A DNA stretch of 64,000 nucleotides from an uncultured Paenibacillaceae bacterium (lineage in GTDB: Bacteria; Bacillota; Bacilli; Paenibacillales; K13), in assembly GCA_913056365.1 (NCBI GenBank), contig CAJXLT010000008.1, positions 62,001 to 126,000 of the forward strand, in the 5' to 3' direction. The translations under genes and the position numbers were made by a program. Shown here piece after piece: positions 41,962 to 51,166 of the stretch (position 1 is its first letter; every line of letters begins with the position of its first letter). The notes beneath the pieces were generated by a model that was not told where the DNA came from, did not search any database, and saw nothing but the letters and a program-made list of their open reading frames with translations.

Positions 41962-43281
41962 ATGCACGCATTCGAAAAGTTACATATACAAGAAGCAATT
42001 GCTGCCAAGCTGCAAGAACAACAGATGGTAGAACCGACACCTATTCAGCGTCTGGCGATACAGCCAATCTTGGAAGGGAAGGATCTGACCGCTCAGTCAC
42101 CAACAGGTACAGGTAAGACGTTGGCGTATGCGCTGCCCGTGCTGCAGCGAATCGAAGCAACTGGGAACCAACTGCAGGCAGTTATCATTGCGCCTACTCA
42201 GGAGCTTGCGATACAGATCATGCATGTGTTCCGTACGTATAGCGAGTTGCTTCATATTCGCGTCCAGTCAGCAATAGGCGGCGCGTCGCTTCAGCGTCAG
42301 CTAGATAAATTGAAGGATAAGCCGCATGTACTGGTCGGCACACCGGGCAGGCTGGAAGAATTAAGCGCCACGCGCAAGCTGAAGTGGCATGAAGTACGCA
42401 CGATCGTAATGGATGAGGCTGATCAGCTTATCAAGCTAGGGGAAATCGCTGCATTAGACAAGCTAGTGCGTCGGGCGCCGCGCAATCGGCAGCTGTTAAT
42501 GTTCTCTGCCACTATCACATCGGACATTCGGGATGTTGCGGGCAAGTGGATGATGAATCCGCTTCATATAGAAGCTGAAACAGAGAGCGGAGGGCACAAT
42601 CATGTCGAGCATATGGCGATTGTGACAGAGGAACGTGACAAGATCGATACGTTGCGGAAGCTGATTCGTCATTTGCCGGTTCACTCCGCGATGATATTCG
42701 TCCAAGAAACCGATCGTATTCGAGAAGTGGCGGAGAAGCTGAAGTATCACGGACTGCCAGCCGAAATGTTGTACGGTGATGCTGGCAGCAAGGAACGTGC
42801 AGAGGCGATGCGTCGCTTTCGCAGTGCCCGCACGCAGCTGCTCGTTTCGACCGATGTAGCAGCACGAGGTCTGGATATTCCTCGGCTCAGTCATGTGATT
42901 ATGTTCGACCCTCCTACAGATGCGGACCATTATGTGCATCGTGCAGGGCGGACAGGGAGAATGGGGCGGCAAGGTGCTGTCGTCATGCTCCTGACTCCAC
43001 GTCAGAGCTTTCTCACCGAGAAGCTGAGCAAGGCGCTTGGGCTTGTCATTGAGGAGAGACGCCTGGAGCGGGGAGCGTTGGAGGAAGCAACCCAACACAA
43101 TAGCTCCTCTAAGCCGAGAACGCCAAGAACAGAAGGCCAGGCTTCCCGCGACCCTGTGCCGCGCAAACAGCCGAATCAGGAGCGTACAGCGAAGGACAAG
43201 ACTGCCAGCCGCCAGCGTGCTAAGAAGAACAAGGGTGCGCCGCGTTGGCTGAAGGAGAAGCAATCTCGCGGAAAGGAATGA
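41962..43281 (+). CDS. DEAD-box RNA helicase
   Basis: A 439-aa ATP-dependent RNA helicase. The Q motif (PTPIQRLAI), motif I (SPTGTGKT), Ia (PTQELAIQ), II (DEAD, MDEADQL), III (SAT), IV-V (STDVAARGLDI) and VI (HRAGRTGRMGR) are all present in order. The C-terminal 70 residues are a disordered, Lys/Arg/Pro/Gln-rich RNA-binding tail ending in a basic segment. It is shorter than CshA/DbpA and lacks the DbpA RNA-binding domain; CshB or YfmL-like roles in ribosome assembly or cold adaptation are plausible. ATG 41962 follows GGGGATGG; the longer frame upstream overlaps the divergent gene and is not used. Confidence 0.92.
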   Translation: MHAFEKLHIQEAIAAKLQEQQMVEPTPIQRLAIQPILEGKDLTAQSPTGTGKTLAYALPVLQRIEATGNQLQAVIIAPTQELAIQIMHVFRTYSELLHIRVQSAIGGASLQRQLDKLKDKPHVLVGTPGRLEELSATRKLKWHEVRTIVMDEADQLIKLGEIAALDKLVRRAPRNRQLLMFSATITSDIRDVAGKWMMNPLHIEAETESGGHNHVEHMAIVTEERDKIDTLRKLIRHLPVHSAMIFVQETDRIREVAEKLKYHGLPAEMLYGDAGSKERAEAMRRFRSARTQLLVSTDVAARGLDIPRLSHVIMFDPPTDADHYVHRAGRTGRMGRQGAVVMLLTPRQSFLTEKLSKALGLVIEERRLERGALEEATQHNSSSKPRTPRTEGQASRDPVPRKQPNQERTAKDKTASRQRAKKNKGAPRWLKEKQSRGKE

Positions 43282-43323
43282 GTGATTTTGTACAACACCC
43301 CCTCAAAGTGATCCTGTTTGCCG

Positions 43324-43335
43324 ATTACATGTAAT
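43324..43335. repeat. 12-bp palindrome upstream of the SLH gene
   Basis: ATTACATGTAAT, perfect, about 70 bases before the start codon. Could be an operator; no regulator is assigned. Confidence 0.4.
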
Positions 43336-43402
43336 AGAGCCGGCAATTTGAAGCTTTTCGCGAGAGCTTCGATCACGAACGATAAGGGGAGTGTAAGGAG
43401 AT

Positions 43403-44866
43403 ATGAACAAGATTTGGAGAAAGTCTCTGTTAGGTGTATTGGCAGCAAGTGTACTAGTCAGTGCAGCGCCGGAAGCTATGGCTAAGGGTAAGGATCACAA
43501 GTGGGACCGCGATGACGATAAGGGTCACAAGTGGGAACATGAGGACAAGCGAGGCAACGGGTTTCATGGGTTTGAGGGAAAGGGCAAGATCGAGATTAAG
43601 ATTGATTTCGATGACTTAGATCAAGATTGGGAATGGGCGATGACGAACATCGCACGACTGGCCAGTATGCACGTGTTCGAAGGGTATGAGGATGGCACAT
43701 TCCGCCCAGGCAAGCCTGTTACTCGTCTAGAAGCCATTGTTACGGCCGTTCGTCTCATGGGATTGCGTGAGGAAGCAGAGTCTGAAGAGGAGATGGCGAC
43801 AGAGCTGAATTTCAGAGATGCGGAGCATATCGAGCGCAAGTATCCGCAAGCTGTCGGTTACATAGCAGTAGCAGCTGAGAACGATCTGTTCAGTGAGACA
43901 GAAGATAAGCTGCAGCCTGAGAAGCCGGCCGATCGTCTGTGGATCGCGACGATGCTGGTGAAGGCCCTTGGTCTGGAGGATGAGGCGAAGGCGAAGATGA
44001 ATGATCAACTGAACTTCAAGGACGCTAAGGAAATTCCGGCAGGGTCTGTGGGCTATGTAGCAGTTGCCGTAGAGAAGCAAATCGTGTACGGGTATGATAA
44101 CGGGACATTCCGTCCGAACAAGCCAGTCACACGCGCAGAAATTGCCGCCTTCCTTGATCGTGCTGGCATGCAGCTCCCAGAATACCGTGACGGAGCAATC
44201 AAGGGGACAGTAAGTGCGGACGTAGACAATGATGTTCTGCTGCTGACGCATGACGGCAAGACGGAGAGCTTCAAGCTTGATCCGAACGCATTCATCTGGA
44301 TAGAAGGCAAGCGTGTGGAAGCGAGTGACTTGGAAGCAGGGGACGAAATTACGATTCGCGTAGTTAACAATGTAGTTATCTTCGCAGAGGTAACCAAGCA
44401 AGCCGAAGATACGAACACGACGTTATCGTTCGAGGGAACCGTCCGTGCAGACACTGTAGATAACAAGCTGCATGTCAGGAGAGACGGCAAGGACGAAACG
44501 TATACGCTGACGAATGAGACGAAGATTTACAGAGAAGGTCAAGAAGTAGATGCAGATGACTTGGCGCGAGGCGATGAGATATCAGCCTACGTGCATGACG
44601 GCAAGGTTATCTGGGTGGTTGTCACCGAAGTTGCTGAGGTTCAGAACTTCAGCGTATCCGGCCTGTTCCAAGGCTTGACGTTAAATTCGCAAGGTGACAT
44701 TGCGACGATCTCGATCATGCAGACGGTAGACAATGAGACACAGACGTCTGTATACAATGTGGCAGAAGATGTAGAGATCGAAGGAGACTTGGAGGATCTG
44801 CTTGGCTCAACAGCAGTAGTCCTGGAAGGCCGCAATCAACTCGTTACCGAAATTCGTATTCCGTAG
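43403..44866 (+). CDS. S-layer homology (SLH) domain protein with repeated C-terminal beta modules
   Basis: A 487-aa exported protein. The signal peptide is residues 1-27 (VSAAPEAMA/KG). A charged His/Asp/Lys linker follows, then three SLH repeats (FEGYEDGTFRPGKPVTRLEAI; LFSETEDKLQPEKPADRLWIA; VYGYDNGTFRPNKPVTRAEIA), which bind pyruvylated secondary wall polymer. The C-terminal half has three similar beta-rich units of about 70 residues beginning KGTVSADVDNDVLLL, EGTVRADTVDNKLHV and SGLFQGLTLNSQG, with a repeated A/D-DLEAGDEI-type turn. The second SLH is the least conserved. AAGGAG precedes the ATG. Structural surface role inferred. Confidence 0.88.
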   Translation: MNKIWRKSLLGVLAASVLVSAAPEAMAKGKDHKWDRDDDKGHKWEHEDKRGNGFHGFEGKGKIEIKIDFDDLDQDWEWAMTNIARLASMHVFEGYEDGTFRPGKPVTRLEAIVTAVRLMGLREEAESEEEMATELNFRDAEHIERKYPQAVGYIAVAAENDLFSETEDKLQPEKPADRLWIATMLVKALGLEDEAKAKMNDQLNFKDAKEIPAGSVGYVAVAVEKQIVYGYDNGTFRPNKPVTRAEIAAFLDRAGMQLPEYRDGAIKGTVSADVDNDVLLLTHDGKTESFKLDPNAFIWIEGKRVEASDLEAGDEITIRVVNNVVIFAEVTKQAEDTNTTLSFEGTVRADTVDNKLHVRRDGKDETYTLTNETKIYREGQEVDADDLARGDEISAYVHDGKVIWVVVTEVAEVQNFSVSGLFQGLTLNSQGDIATISIMQTVDNETQTSVYNVAEDVEIEGDLEDLLGSTAVVLEGRNQLVTEIRIP

Positions 44867-44914
44867 TACTTGAGTCTGCTTCGCAGCTTCACTTCACTTT
44901 CGTGGGTAATCATG

Positions 44915-44943
44915 GCTGTCCCGATATTGGGGCAGCCTTTGTT
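44915..44943 (+). terminator. Rho-independent terminator after the SLH gene
   Basis: Stem GGCTGTCCC / GGGGCAGCC (one G-U pair), GATATT loop, short TTTG tail. Confidence 0.65.
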
Positions 44944-44948
44944 GATGA

Positions 44949-44978
44949 TTGGCACCGCTACGATTGAAGCTGTATAAT
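44949..44978 (+). promoter_or_regulatory. Promoter of ecsAB
   Basis: TTGGCA (44949-44954), 18 bp, TATAAT (44973-44978). Confidence 0.7.
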
Positions 44979-45001
44979 AGTGCCCAAGAGGTGACCGCGG
45001 A

Positions 45002-45748
45002 ATGACCATTATGCAAGTAGAAGGGCTAACAGGCGGCTACAGCCGTAATCGTCCTGTGCTGCACGATATCAGCTTTGCCGTACGACCGGGAGAGATGGTC
45101 GGTATGATCGGATTGAATGGTGCTGGCAAAAGCACAACGATGAAGCATCTGCTAGGTTTGCTCTTACCCCACAGCGGTTCGATTCAGATCCAAGGGGTAA
45201 CACTGGAAGAGCAGCCGGATACATATCGCAGCGCATATGCCTACGTTCCAGAGCATCCGCTGGTGTTCGAAGAATTGACCGTGCGCGAGCATTTGCAGTT
45301 GACTGCGATGGCTTATAACATGAAGCCGGATTTGGCAGAACGGCGTGTTCAGCAGCTGCTCGAAGAATTTCGCATGGGTCCGAAGGCCGATGTGTTCCCT
45401 GCGCATCTCTCGAAGGGGATGCAGCAGAAGCTGATGATTATGAATGCCTTCCTAGTGAAGCCGAAGTTATATTTGATCGATGAGCCATTCCTCGGGCTTG
45501 ATCCGCTTGGCATTCGTTCATTGCTGGAGCAGCTTCAGGAAGTTCGGCGTGAGGGTGCCGGTATATTGATGAGCTCGCATATCCTTGCAACACTTGAACA
45601 ATATTGTGACCGTTATATTGTTATTCATGAAGGTCGGATTCGAGCCTCAGGGACGCTTGATGAAATACGAAGTGCTTGGGGCAGCAAGGCTGGGGAGCAT
45701 CTGGAATCATTGTTCTACCGAATTGTGGATGGAGCAGAGCAGCCATGA
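45002..45748 (+). CDS. ecsA: ABC transporter ATPase EcsA
   Basis: A 248-aa ATP-binding subunit of the Ecs exporter, which in Bacillus affects protein secretion, intramembrane proteolysis by RasP, competence and sporulation. Walker A is GLNGAGKS (residues 38-45), the signature LSKGMQQK (about 139) and Walker B LYLIDEP (about 158), with a switch His in SSHIL. It is followed by ecsB with a four-base ATGA overlap, so the two are translationally coupled. Confidence 0.88.
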   Translation: MTIMQVEGLTGGYSRNRPVLHDISFAVRPGEMVGMIGLNGAGKSTTMKHLLGLLLPHSGSIQIQGVTLEEQPDTYRSAYAYVPEHPLVFEELTVREHLQLTAMAYNMKPDLAERRVQQLLEEFRMGPKADVFPAHLSKGMQQKLMIMNAFLVKPKLYLIDEPFLGLDPLGIRSLLEQLQEVRREGAGILMSSHILATLEQYCDRYIVIHEGRIRASGTLDEIRSAWGSKAGEHLESLFYRIVDGAEQP

Positions 45749-46986
45749 AGCCATCGGATACGAGAAGACTGTATGTGCAAAGGGCGTCTGACAACCGCAA
45801 GCGCATCTGGCCGTACTTGCGAATTGTTGCCCAGAGCGGGCTGCCTATTATGATCGGATTTGGCGGTGTGGTGTTTCTGGCATTTTATGCGAATTTGCTG
45901 CAAACTTATCCTCTCGACTTTCCATTAACAGAGATTGCTACAGCGCTCTTAACTGTCGTCTTGGCAGTATCGCCGATCCGCACGTATATCCAGCGGGCTG
46001 ACAGCCTGTTCTTAATGCCAGCCTCCACAGCGATGCACGGATACTTCCGGCATGCCTGGAAGCATGCTTATGCTCGACAGGTGGGGCTTGTTGGTGTCGC
46101 ATGGCTGTTGCTGTGGCCGCTCTATCGGCTTCGAGAGCGCTTGGAGGGCACGCCGCTCATTGAGGGGTGGTTCTGGTTCTGCACAGCTTTCCTGCTGCTT
46201 GTCAAGGCTCTCAGTATGTATGCGTCTTGGCGTGAAGGTCAGCTTCGAGACAATGGAAGTAGGCGTTGGCTAATACTGTTGCGGTGGGGGGTAACCGGTA
46301 GTTCAGTTGCGGTAGTATTCGTGTGGCAATTGCCACTTGCAGCAGCAGTTGCGGCGATTGGCTTCGCCATGCACCTGTTCTTGATCAGCCGTGCGCCAAG
46401 CTATCCGATTCATTGGGAATACTTACACGTCAGAGAACTAGCAGCCGCTAGACGCATACATGCATTCCTTCGCGGTTTTGTCGATATTCCAGCAGAGAAG
46501 ACAGCTGTATCAAGAAGACGATTGCTTACGAATTGGACGCAGCGTATGCCTATCAGGCAGGCAGTAACGTATTCTTATCTGTACTGGCTGCAGCTGTTGC
46601 GCACAGAGCGGTTGTCCATGCTGGTGAGGCTGGCTCTGCTAGCTATCGTCGTGACTGTCATCGTCCATGATTATAGAGCAGCGTTGGGAATCGATATTCT
46701 TGTTATCTACTTGCTTGGACTGCAGTTAACCGGCTTCTGGAGAGAGACGGAGCCAGTGGCATGGGTGCACCTGTACCCGCTGCCAGCAGAACAACGGGCT
46801 AATTCCTTCGCGCGTATCGCACTCATTCTGCATGCCGTGCTGGTACTTATCATCACCTTGCCGCTTTGGTTCAAGACCGACATGCCTTGGTATGGCTGTG
46901 CGGTGATGTTGGCAGCGGGGTGGCTCTGGAGTTGGCGAACTGGACGCAGTATTCTAGCTGTGGAGCGGAAGCGGGAGAAAGTATGA
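45745..46986 (+). CDS. ecsB: ABC transporter permease EcsB
   Basis: A 413-aa membrane subunit of the Ecs exporter with eight to ten helices. It resembles EcsB of Bacillus: the N-terminal RRLYVQRASDNRKRIWPYLR, a long cytoplasmic loop, and the C-terminal cluster ILVIYLLGLQLTGFWRETEPVAWVHLYPLPAEQRANSF. The start is ATG 45745, overlapping the ecsA stop codon (ATGA). The ecsC partner of Bacillus is absent. A bidirectional terminator follows. Confidence 0.85.
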   Translation: MKPSDTRRLYVQRASDNRKRIWPYLRIVAQSGLPIMIGFGGVVFLAFYANLLQTYPLDFPLTEIATALLTVVLAVSPIRTYIQRADSLFLMPASTAMHGYFRHAWKHAYARQVGLVGVAWLLLWPLYRLRERLEGTPLIEGWFWFCTAFLLLVKALSMYASWREGQLRDNGSRRWLILLRWGVTGSSVAVVFVWQLPLAAAVAAIGFAMHLFLISRAPSYPIHWEYLHVRELAAARRIHAFLRGFVDIPAEKTAVSRRRLLTNWTQRMPIRQAVTYSYLYWLQLLRTERLSMLVRLALLAIVVTVIVHDYRAALGIDILVIYLLGLQLTGFWRETEPVAWVHLYPLPAEQRANSFARIALILHAVLVLIITLPLWFKTDMPWYGCAVMLAAGWLWSWRTGRSILAVERKREKV

Positions 46987-46997
46987 GTGACGAGAAC

Positions 46998-47036
46998 AAA
47001 AAGCTGACTGCATCTATGGATGAAGTCAGCTTTTAT
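46998..47036. terminator. Bidirectional terminator between ecsB and the aminotransferase gene
   Basis: Arms AAAAAGCTGACT (46998-47009) / AGTCAGCTTTT (47024-47034), with T-rich flanks both ways. Confidence 0.85.
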
Positions 47037-47076
47037 AATATCTGTTGCTACATGATTGTATGACCGCTGTACGTAA

Positions 47077-48387
47077 CTAGGCGTTCGCTTCTGTCTTCTG
47101 CAGATCGAGCACACCTTGATGGATGAGCGAGAACATCTCCTCGATATCTTCCTCTTCAATACAGGAGAAGGCTACTCGCAGGTCGTTCTCACCCAGTGCG
47201 ATGGTGCCAACGCCATATTTGTCGAGCAAGTGACTGCGCAGCGTCTCTGCTTCAACAGTCTTCAGCTTCAGACACATGAAGTAACCAGAATTGAACGGGT
47301 AGTATTCCCACGCCTCATCGAACTTGCCACTGTCCAACACTTCCTTGGTACGGTTGGCTCGGCCCTTCATAATCGCGGCCTTCTCAGCCTTCTGTTCAGC
47401 GAAGTCCGGAGAGCGCAGAGCTTCCAGTACGAATGTCTGCGATGGATGCGGACCGCTTGATATCGTCGCACGGATAATGCCGAGCGTCTTCTGTTCCAGC
47501 ACATGCTGCACGGCAGCGCTAGTGGAGGCGTAGCTGATGAAGCCGACACGGAAGCCCCATACATACTCCTCCTTGGTTGCTCCGTCTACCTTGACTGCGA
47601 GCACGCGATCATGCAAGCCGGCAAGGGAGCCGAAGAGTGACTCCTGCAAGGAATCCTCGAAGAACAAGCTGAAGTAAGCATCATCAGTCACGGCTACGAT
47701 ATTGATACCTGCCTCTGCGCCTGCGCGAATCGCTTCTACGATTTGACGGCCTTCCTCAGCTCCCGGCGTATAGCCGGTCGGATTGTTCGGGAAGTTGAGG
47801 ACAACGATTGCCTTGCCGCTTTCTCGCTGTGCAAGTATTGCTGACTTCAATCCTTCTGCGTTAAAGCGGCGCTCTTCATTGTAGAGCGGATATGTGACAA
47901 TGTTCGCCTTGCGCCTAATGCCGAAAGTAAGTTCATAGTTCTCCCAATTTTTCTCGGGATAGATGACAGCATCTTGTTCATCGGCGAACAGGTCAGCTAT
48001 AATACTCAGGCCGTGTGTAAGCGCATTGGTTGCTATCGGCTGGCTGAAGCTCTTGTCACGCAGCGACGGATTCTCTTCAATCATCTTGTCCCGCCATAGC
48101 TCTCTCAGCTCCGGCTTACCTGCTGGAGGCGCATACGGGTACAAATCCTTAGGTGCGAATGCTGACAAGCGGTCTTGGATCGTCTGCAAGTACATCGGTC
48201 CCTTGTTCTCTAGAGCTATTCCGATGGTTGCATTGAATTTGTTCGCTTTCTTGCCGGCTTCTGCTGATTGGCTCAAGATGCCTTCCTTGGGGAAATAAAT
48301 CGTCTTGCCAAGTGAAGAAAGCATGTTGTACACGTGCGAATTCTCACGCTCCAGCGTTTCATTCAATTGCTTGCATAGTGGATTCAT
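47077..48387 (-). CDS. PLP-dependent aminotransferase, class I/II fold
   Basis: A 436-aa pyridoxal-phosphate enzyme. The fold-type I landmarks are VLNFPNNPTGY (about residue 197), VTDDAYFSLFF (Asp-x-x-Tyr, about 232), the lysine in VKVDGATKEEYVWGFRVGF (about 270) and the C-terminal arginine in DLRVAFS. The overall pattern differs from AspC and HisC and is closest to a Firmicutes group annotated only as aminotransferase. Substrate unknown. It stands as a single gene, convergent with ecsB. Confidence 0.82.
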   Translation of the reverse strand: MNPLCKQLNETLERENSHVYNMLSSLGKTIYFPKEGILSQSAEAGKKANKFNATIGIALENKGPMYLQTIQDRLSAFAPKDLYPYAPPAGKPELRELWRDKMIEENPSLRDKSFSQPIATNALTHGLSIIADLFADEQDAVIYPEKNWENYELTFGIRRKANIVTYPLYNEERRFNAEGLKSAILAQRESGKAIVVLNFPNNPTGYTPGAEEGRQIVEAIRAGAEAGINIVAVTDDAYFSLFFEDSLQESLFGSLAGLHDRVLAVKVDGATKEEYVWGFRVGFISYASTSAAVQHVLEQKTLGIIRATISSGPHPSQTFVLEALRSPDFAEQKAEKAAIMKGRANRTKEVLDSGKFDEAWEYYPFNSGYFMCLKLKTVEAETLRSHLLDKYGVGTIALGENDLRVAFSCIEEEDIEEMFSLIHQGVLDLQKTEANA

Positions 48388-48535
48388 CTGTTTTTCCGTC
48401 CTTCCGTAATCAGATCGTATTGCTCTCTATCTATGTCAGCTATTAGGGAATATTATACACTCCCCGCAGGCAGAAGACTACGGCTATCTGTATTTTTTTG
48501 AAATCCCTTCACAGTTTGCATATAGAGAATGATTG

Positions 48536-49802
48536 TTATACGGATTCTTCCTTCGTCCATTCGCTGATTTGCTCATCGGATGGCAGCATGAAGGCGATAA
48601 GTCCGATAAGCGGCAGCCAGCTTGTCCACAGCATGACATTCTCCAGCCCGATACTATCAGCAAGCTTGCCCCAGACGAAGGAGCCTGCCGCACCAAGACC
48701 GAAGGCCAGTCCAATCGTTAATCCGGATGCCGTAGCAACCTTGCCGGGAATAAGCTCTTGTGCGTATACGACCATAACGGAAAAGCTGGACAATAGGATG
48801 AGACCAATTAGTGCTAACAAGACGTACGACCAGAACGGATTAGCGAACGGGAGCAGAATCGTAAGCGGTGCGGCTCCGAGCATAGAAGCAATGAGCACCT
48901 TCTTCCGGCCGAGCCAATCTGCTAATGGACCGCCGATGAATGTACCGACAACTCCCGCTATAGCAAAGAGAAAGATGAACACTTGCGTCTGTTCAATGTT
49001 CATGCCGTACTTCTCCATAAGATAGAATGGGTAGAAGGAAGAGATACCGGCATGGTACCAAGAACGAGCAAAGATAAATAGAATGACCAACAGCAGAGCC
49101 AGTCGTATTCGACCCTTGAATGCATTGGCGTGCGCACGCCGTTTTTTGCTTTTAGTTGGAACAGCTGTTTCTTGCATAGCATTGCTGTACCAGCGGGCGA
49201 TCATTAGCTGGAAGATAATCGCCAGACCAGCAGCGAACGTAAACCAGATCGCCCCGAACTGACCGAACGGAACGAAGATCAGAATAGCTAGAATCGGTGC
49301 CAGTGATTGTCCAGCGTTGCCGCCAACCTGATAGATCGATTGTGCTAAACCTCTTCTGGGCCCAGCAGCAAGAAATGCGACACGGGCAGCCTCGGGATGG
49401 AATACTGCTGAGCCGATGCCAACAAGCATGACGGATACAAGGACCCAAGAATAGCTCGGCGCTACGCTGAGTCCCAGCATACCAAGCAGGGAGAACACCA
49501 TGCCGAGCGGGAGAAGTAACGGAGTGGGCCGCGCATCTGAATACAAGCCGATGACCGGCTGCAGCAATGCGGCTGTCAGATTCAACGTGAACGCGATTAG
49601 CCCGACTTGTGTATACGTAAGGGACATTGTCTCCTCTAGAATAAGAGAAACAGCCGGGATTACCGACTGCATCGTGTCATTCAGCAGGTGAATGAGACTG
49701 ACGGCAAGCAATATCTTGAATACGAATGGACGAGCATGGATGGCAGTTCGCCCACTGCCTGCTTCGCTATTGGCAGCAGGTGCTGACGAGGATGATGAAT
49801 TC
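48536..49802 (-). CDS. MFS transporter, Fsr (fosmidomycin resistance)-like
   Basis: A 422-aa major facilitator with 12 helices. LLNDTMQSVIPAVSLIL in helix 1, GLYSDARP in loop 2-3 and the VGGNAGQSLAPILA helix are typical of the Fsr group, which exports fosmidomycin and related compounds in E. coli. A second loop motif, GGPLADWLGRKKV, lies after helix 8. The N-terminus is Ser/Ala-rich and polar. The start codon (ATG, reading from 49804) overlaps the psd stop codon, so the pair is translationally coupled. The physiological substrate is unknown; the pairing with psd suggests a lipid-linked role only loosely. Confidence 0.82.
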
Positions 49803-50622
49803 ATGATGATGGTCCTTCCTTATGTGTAATGGTTTTGCCGCGCAGGACGCCAAGAGACTGTCCTACCTGCACTTTGTCGCCGATTGCTAAGCCTGGCTCC
49901 GGAACGAAGGTGCCATTCTCGATCAGCAGCACGACGGTAGAGCCGAATTCGAAATAAGCGAGCTCTTCGCCGCGTTCAACGGCTTCTGGTACGACGTCAT
50001 CGACATAACGGATGCTGCTAACATTGAAGGCGCCAACCTTGATGACGGCGACTGCCCCCTTGCTGCTGCGAATATAGGATACCTTTCGCACGTTGCGGCT
50101 GAGTACCTTGTTCATATGTTTCAGTCCGAAATCGTTGACAGGATACACCTTGCCAGATATTGCTTCTGTTTCTTCCATCTTACCGGTAACCGGGCTATGA
50201 ATCCGGTGATAGTCTGACGGACTCAAGTACAGAACATAGCAATATCCGTTGCGATAGTGGATCATGCGCGGGGAACGATTCAACAGCTCCTCGACGGAAT
50301 AGCGCTGTCCCTTGACATTGAGCACAGTGCCATCGGATATCGGCCCCATACCCGTAATTAAGGCATCGACAGGGCTGACTAACGCATTTGGATCAGTATC
50401 AACTGGTCGAAGTCCAGGCTTAAGTCTGCGTGTGAAAAAAGCGTTTAACGATTCATATTGATCAATGGATTTCTCTGCATGCTCCATCGGAATTCCGTAT
50501 AGCTTGGCGAATCGTGGGATCAGCTTGCGGCTAAAGCTGGAGCGGGCGAAAGCGCCGGCCAGACGGGAAATTGCCGCACGCGATGAAAGCTCAGTTAATA
50601 GCCGGAACAGTGCTTTGGCCAC
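49801..50622 (-). CDS. psd: Phosphatidylserine decarboxylase
   Basis: A 273-aa pyruvoyl enzyme that turns phosphatidylserine into phosphatidylethanolamine at the membrane. The self-cleavage motif is FGST (about residues 226-229); cleavage before the Ser leaves a pyruvoyl group on the alpha chain. Other family blocks are NAFFTRRLKPGLRP, SPVDALITG and LSPSDYHRIHSPVTG. GTG 50622 is taken as the start because GAGAGGAG lies about ten bases upstream and the N-terminus MAKALFRLL fits relatives; the open frame extends further. The MFS gene overlaps its stop. Confidence 0.92.
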   Translation of the reverse strand: MAKALFRLLTELSSRAAISRLAGAFARSSFSRKLIPRFAKLYGIPMEHAEKSIDQYESLNAFFTRRLKPGLRPVDTDPNALVSPVDALITGMGPISDGTVLNVKGQRYSVEELLNRSPRMIHYRNGYCYVLYLSPSDYHRIHSPVTGKMEETEAISGKVYPVNDFGLKHMNKVLSRNVRKVSYIRSSKGAVAVIKVGAFNVSSIRYVDDVVPEAVERGEELAYFEFGSTVVLLIENGTFVPEPGLAIGDKVQVGQSLGVLRGKTITHKEGPSS

Positions 50623-50729
50623 TCTTAACACTCCTCTCAAGTTCAATGGCATAGTATACTCGATTATCTTGACACAGAATGACGAGACACGCAATAGGGC
50701 AACCATAGCTGATCATTCCTCTATATATA

Positions 50730-50758
50730 ACAAGAACAGCCCTGTTAAGGCTGTTCTG
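50730..50758 (-). terminator. Hairpin after the c-di-GMP-controlled small gene
   Basis: Arms AGAACAGCC / GGCTGTTCT with a seven-base loop, then TGTTAT on the minus strand. It overlaps the stop codon of the small gene. Confidence 0.5.
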
Positions 50759-50969
50759 CAGCATTCCTATTAATTGAAGAGTTCATGTATTCCCGGCAGC
50801 CAAGGCATGTCTTGAAGTTCACCCGGATCGGCTGCGCGGCGCCGGATAGCTTGCTGCAGGATACGGGGGTTTTGTTAGCAGATTCTTCGCTGATCGATTC
50901 ACAGTAGTGGCATGCCTCTATGAGGCGGAGCAGGGATTCGCTTTCGGAAGCTTTGCCAGCTGGATTCAC
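50745..50969 (-). CDS. Small five-cysteine protein under a c-di-GMP riboswitch
   Basis: A 74-aa protein I do not recognise. It has two CxxC pairs (CHYC at Cys20/Cys23 and CLGC at Cys54/Cys57) plus Cys38, suggesting a zinc-binding or redox fold; there is no signal peptide or membrane helix. GTG 50969 is chosen because AAAGGAGAG lies seven bases before it; the longer frame would run back through the riboswitch terminator. It is the only gene directly downstream of the c-di-GMP-I aptamer and its terminator, so its expression should follow c-di-GMP. No homologue or function can be named. Confidence 0.7.
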   Translation of the reverse strand: MNPAGKASESESLLRLIEACHYCESISEESANKTPVSCSKLSGAAQPIRVNFKTCLGCREYMNSSINRNAAEQP

Positions 50970-50994
50970 ACACATCTCTCCTTTGGGAGACACA

Positions 50995-51020
50995 CAAAAA
51001 AAGCGCCTGAAGAGGCGCGA
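50995..51020 (-). terminator. Terminator (expression platform) of the c-di-GMP riboswitch
   Basis: On the minus strand: GCGCC-TCTTCA-GGCGC followed by seven T residues, about 40 nt after the aptamer and about 30 nt before the gene. An intrinsic terminator at this place would make this a transcriptional on/off switch. Confidence 0.88.
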
Positions 51021-51049
51021 AATCTGACGTTGGACTGCGTGCAACGAAT

Positions 51050-51137
51050 CCCACGTGCAGCCCGGCTGTCATAGCGATCCGTAATCGCTTTAGACCCGTG
51101 GCTTTGCGTCTCCTTCTTTCGAATGGATTTGCCATTA
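51050..51137 (-). promoter_or_regulatory. Cyclic-di-GMP-I (GEMM) riboswitch aptamer
   Basis: Read on the minus strand it contains GGCAAA-TCC, a TTC-GAAA-GAA hairpin with the GNRA loop of P1b, GGAGACGCAAAGCC, ACGGGTCTAAAG (tetraloop receptor side), a variable AGCGAT-TACGG-ATCGCT hairpin, then TATGACAGCCGGGCTGC. Order and identity match the GEMM-I consensus, including the GACGCAAAGCC core and the CTAAG...TATG receptor. Ligand choice between c-di-GMP and cGAMP cannot be settled by eye; c-di-GMP is the default for the class. Confidence 0.93.
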
Positions 51138-51166
51138 TGTACGAGTTCCATAACTTGTTAATCTCT

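Noticed and set aside
43306-43317. Third IS3 left end before the SLH gene (CCCCTCAAAGT)
   Set aside because: Only 11 bases match the IS left end; the GTAGACAC part and any transposase fragment are missing.
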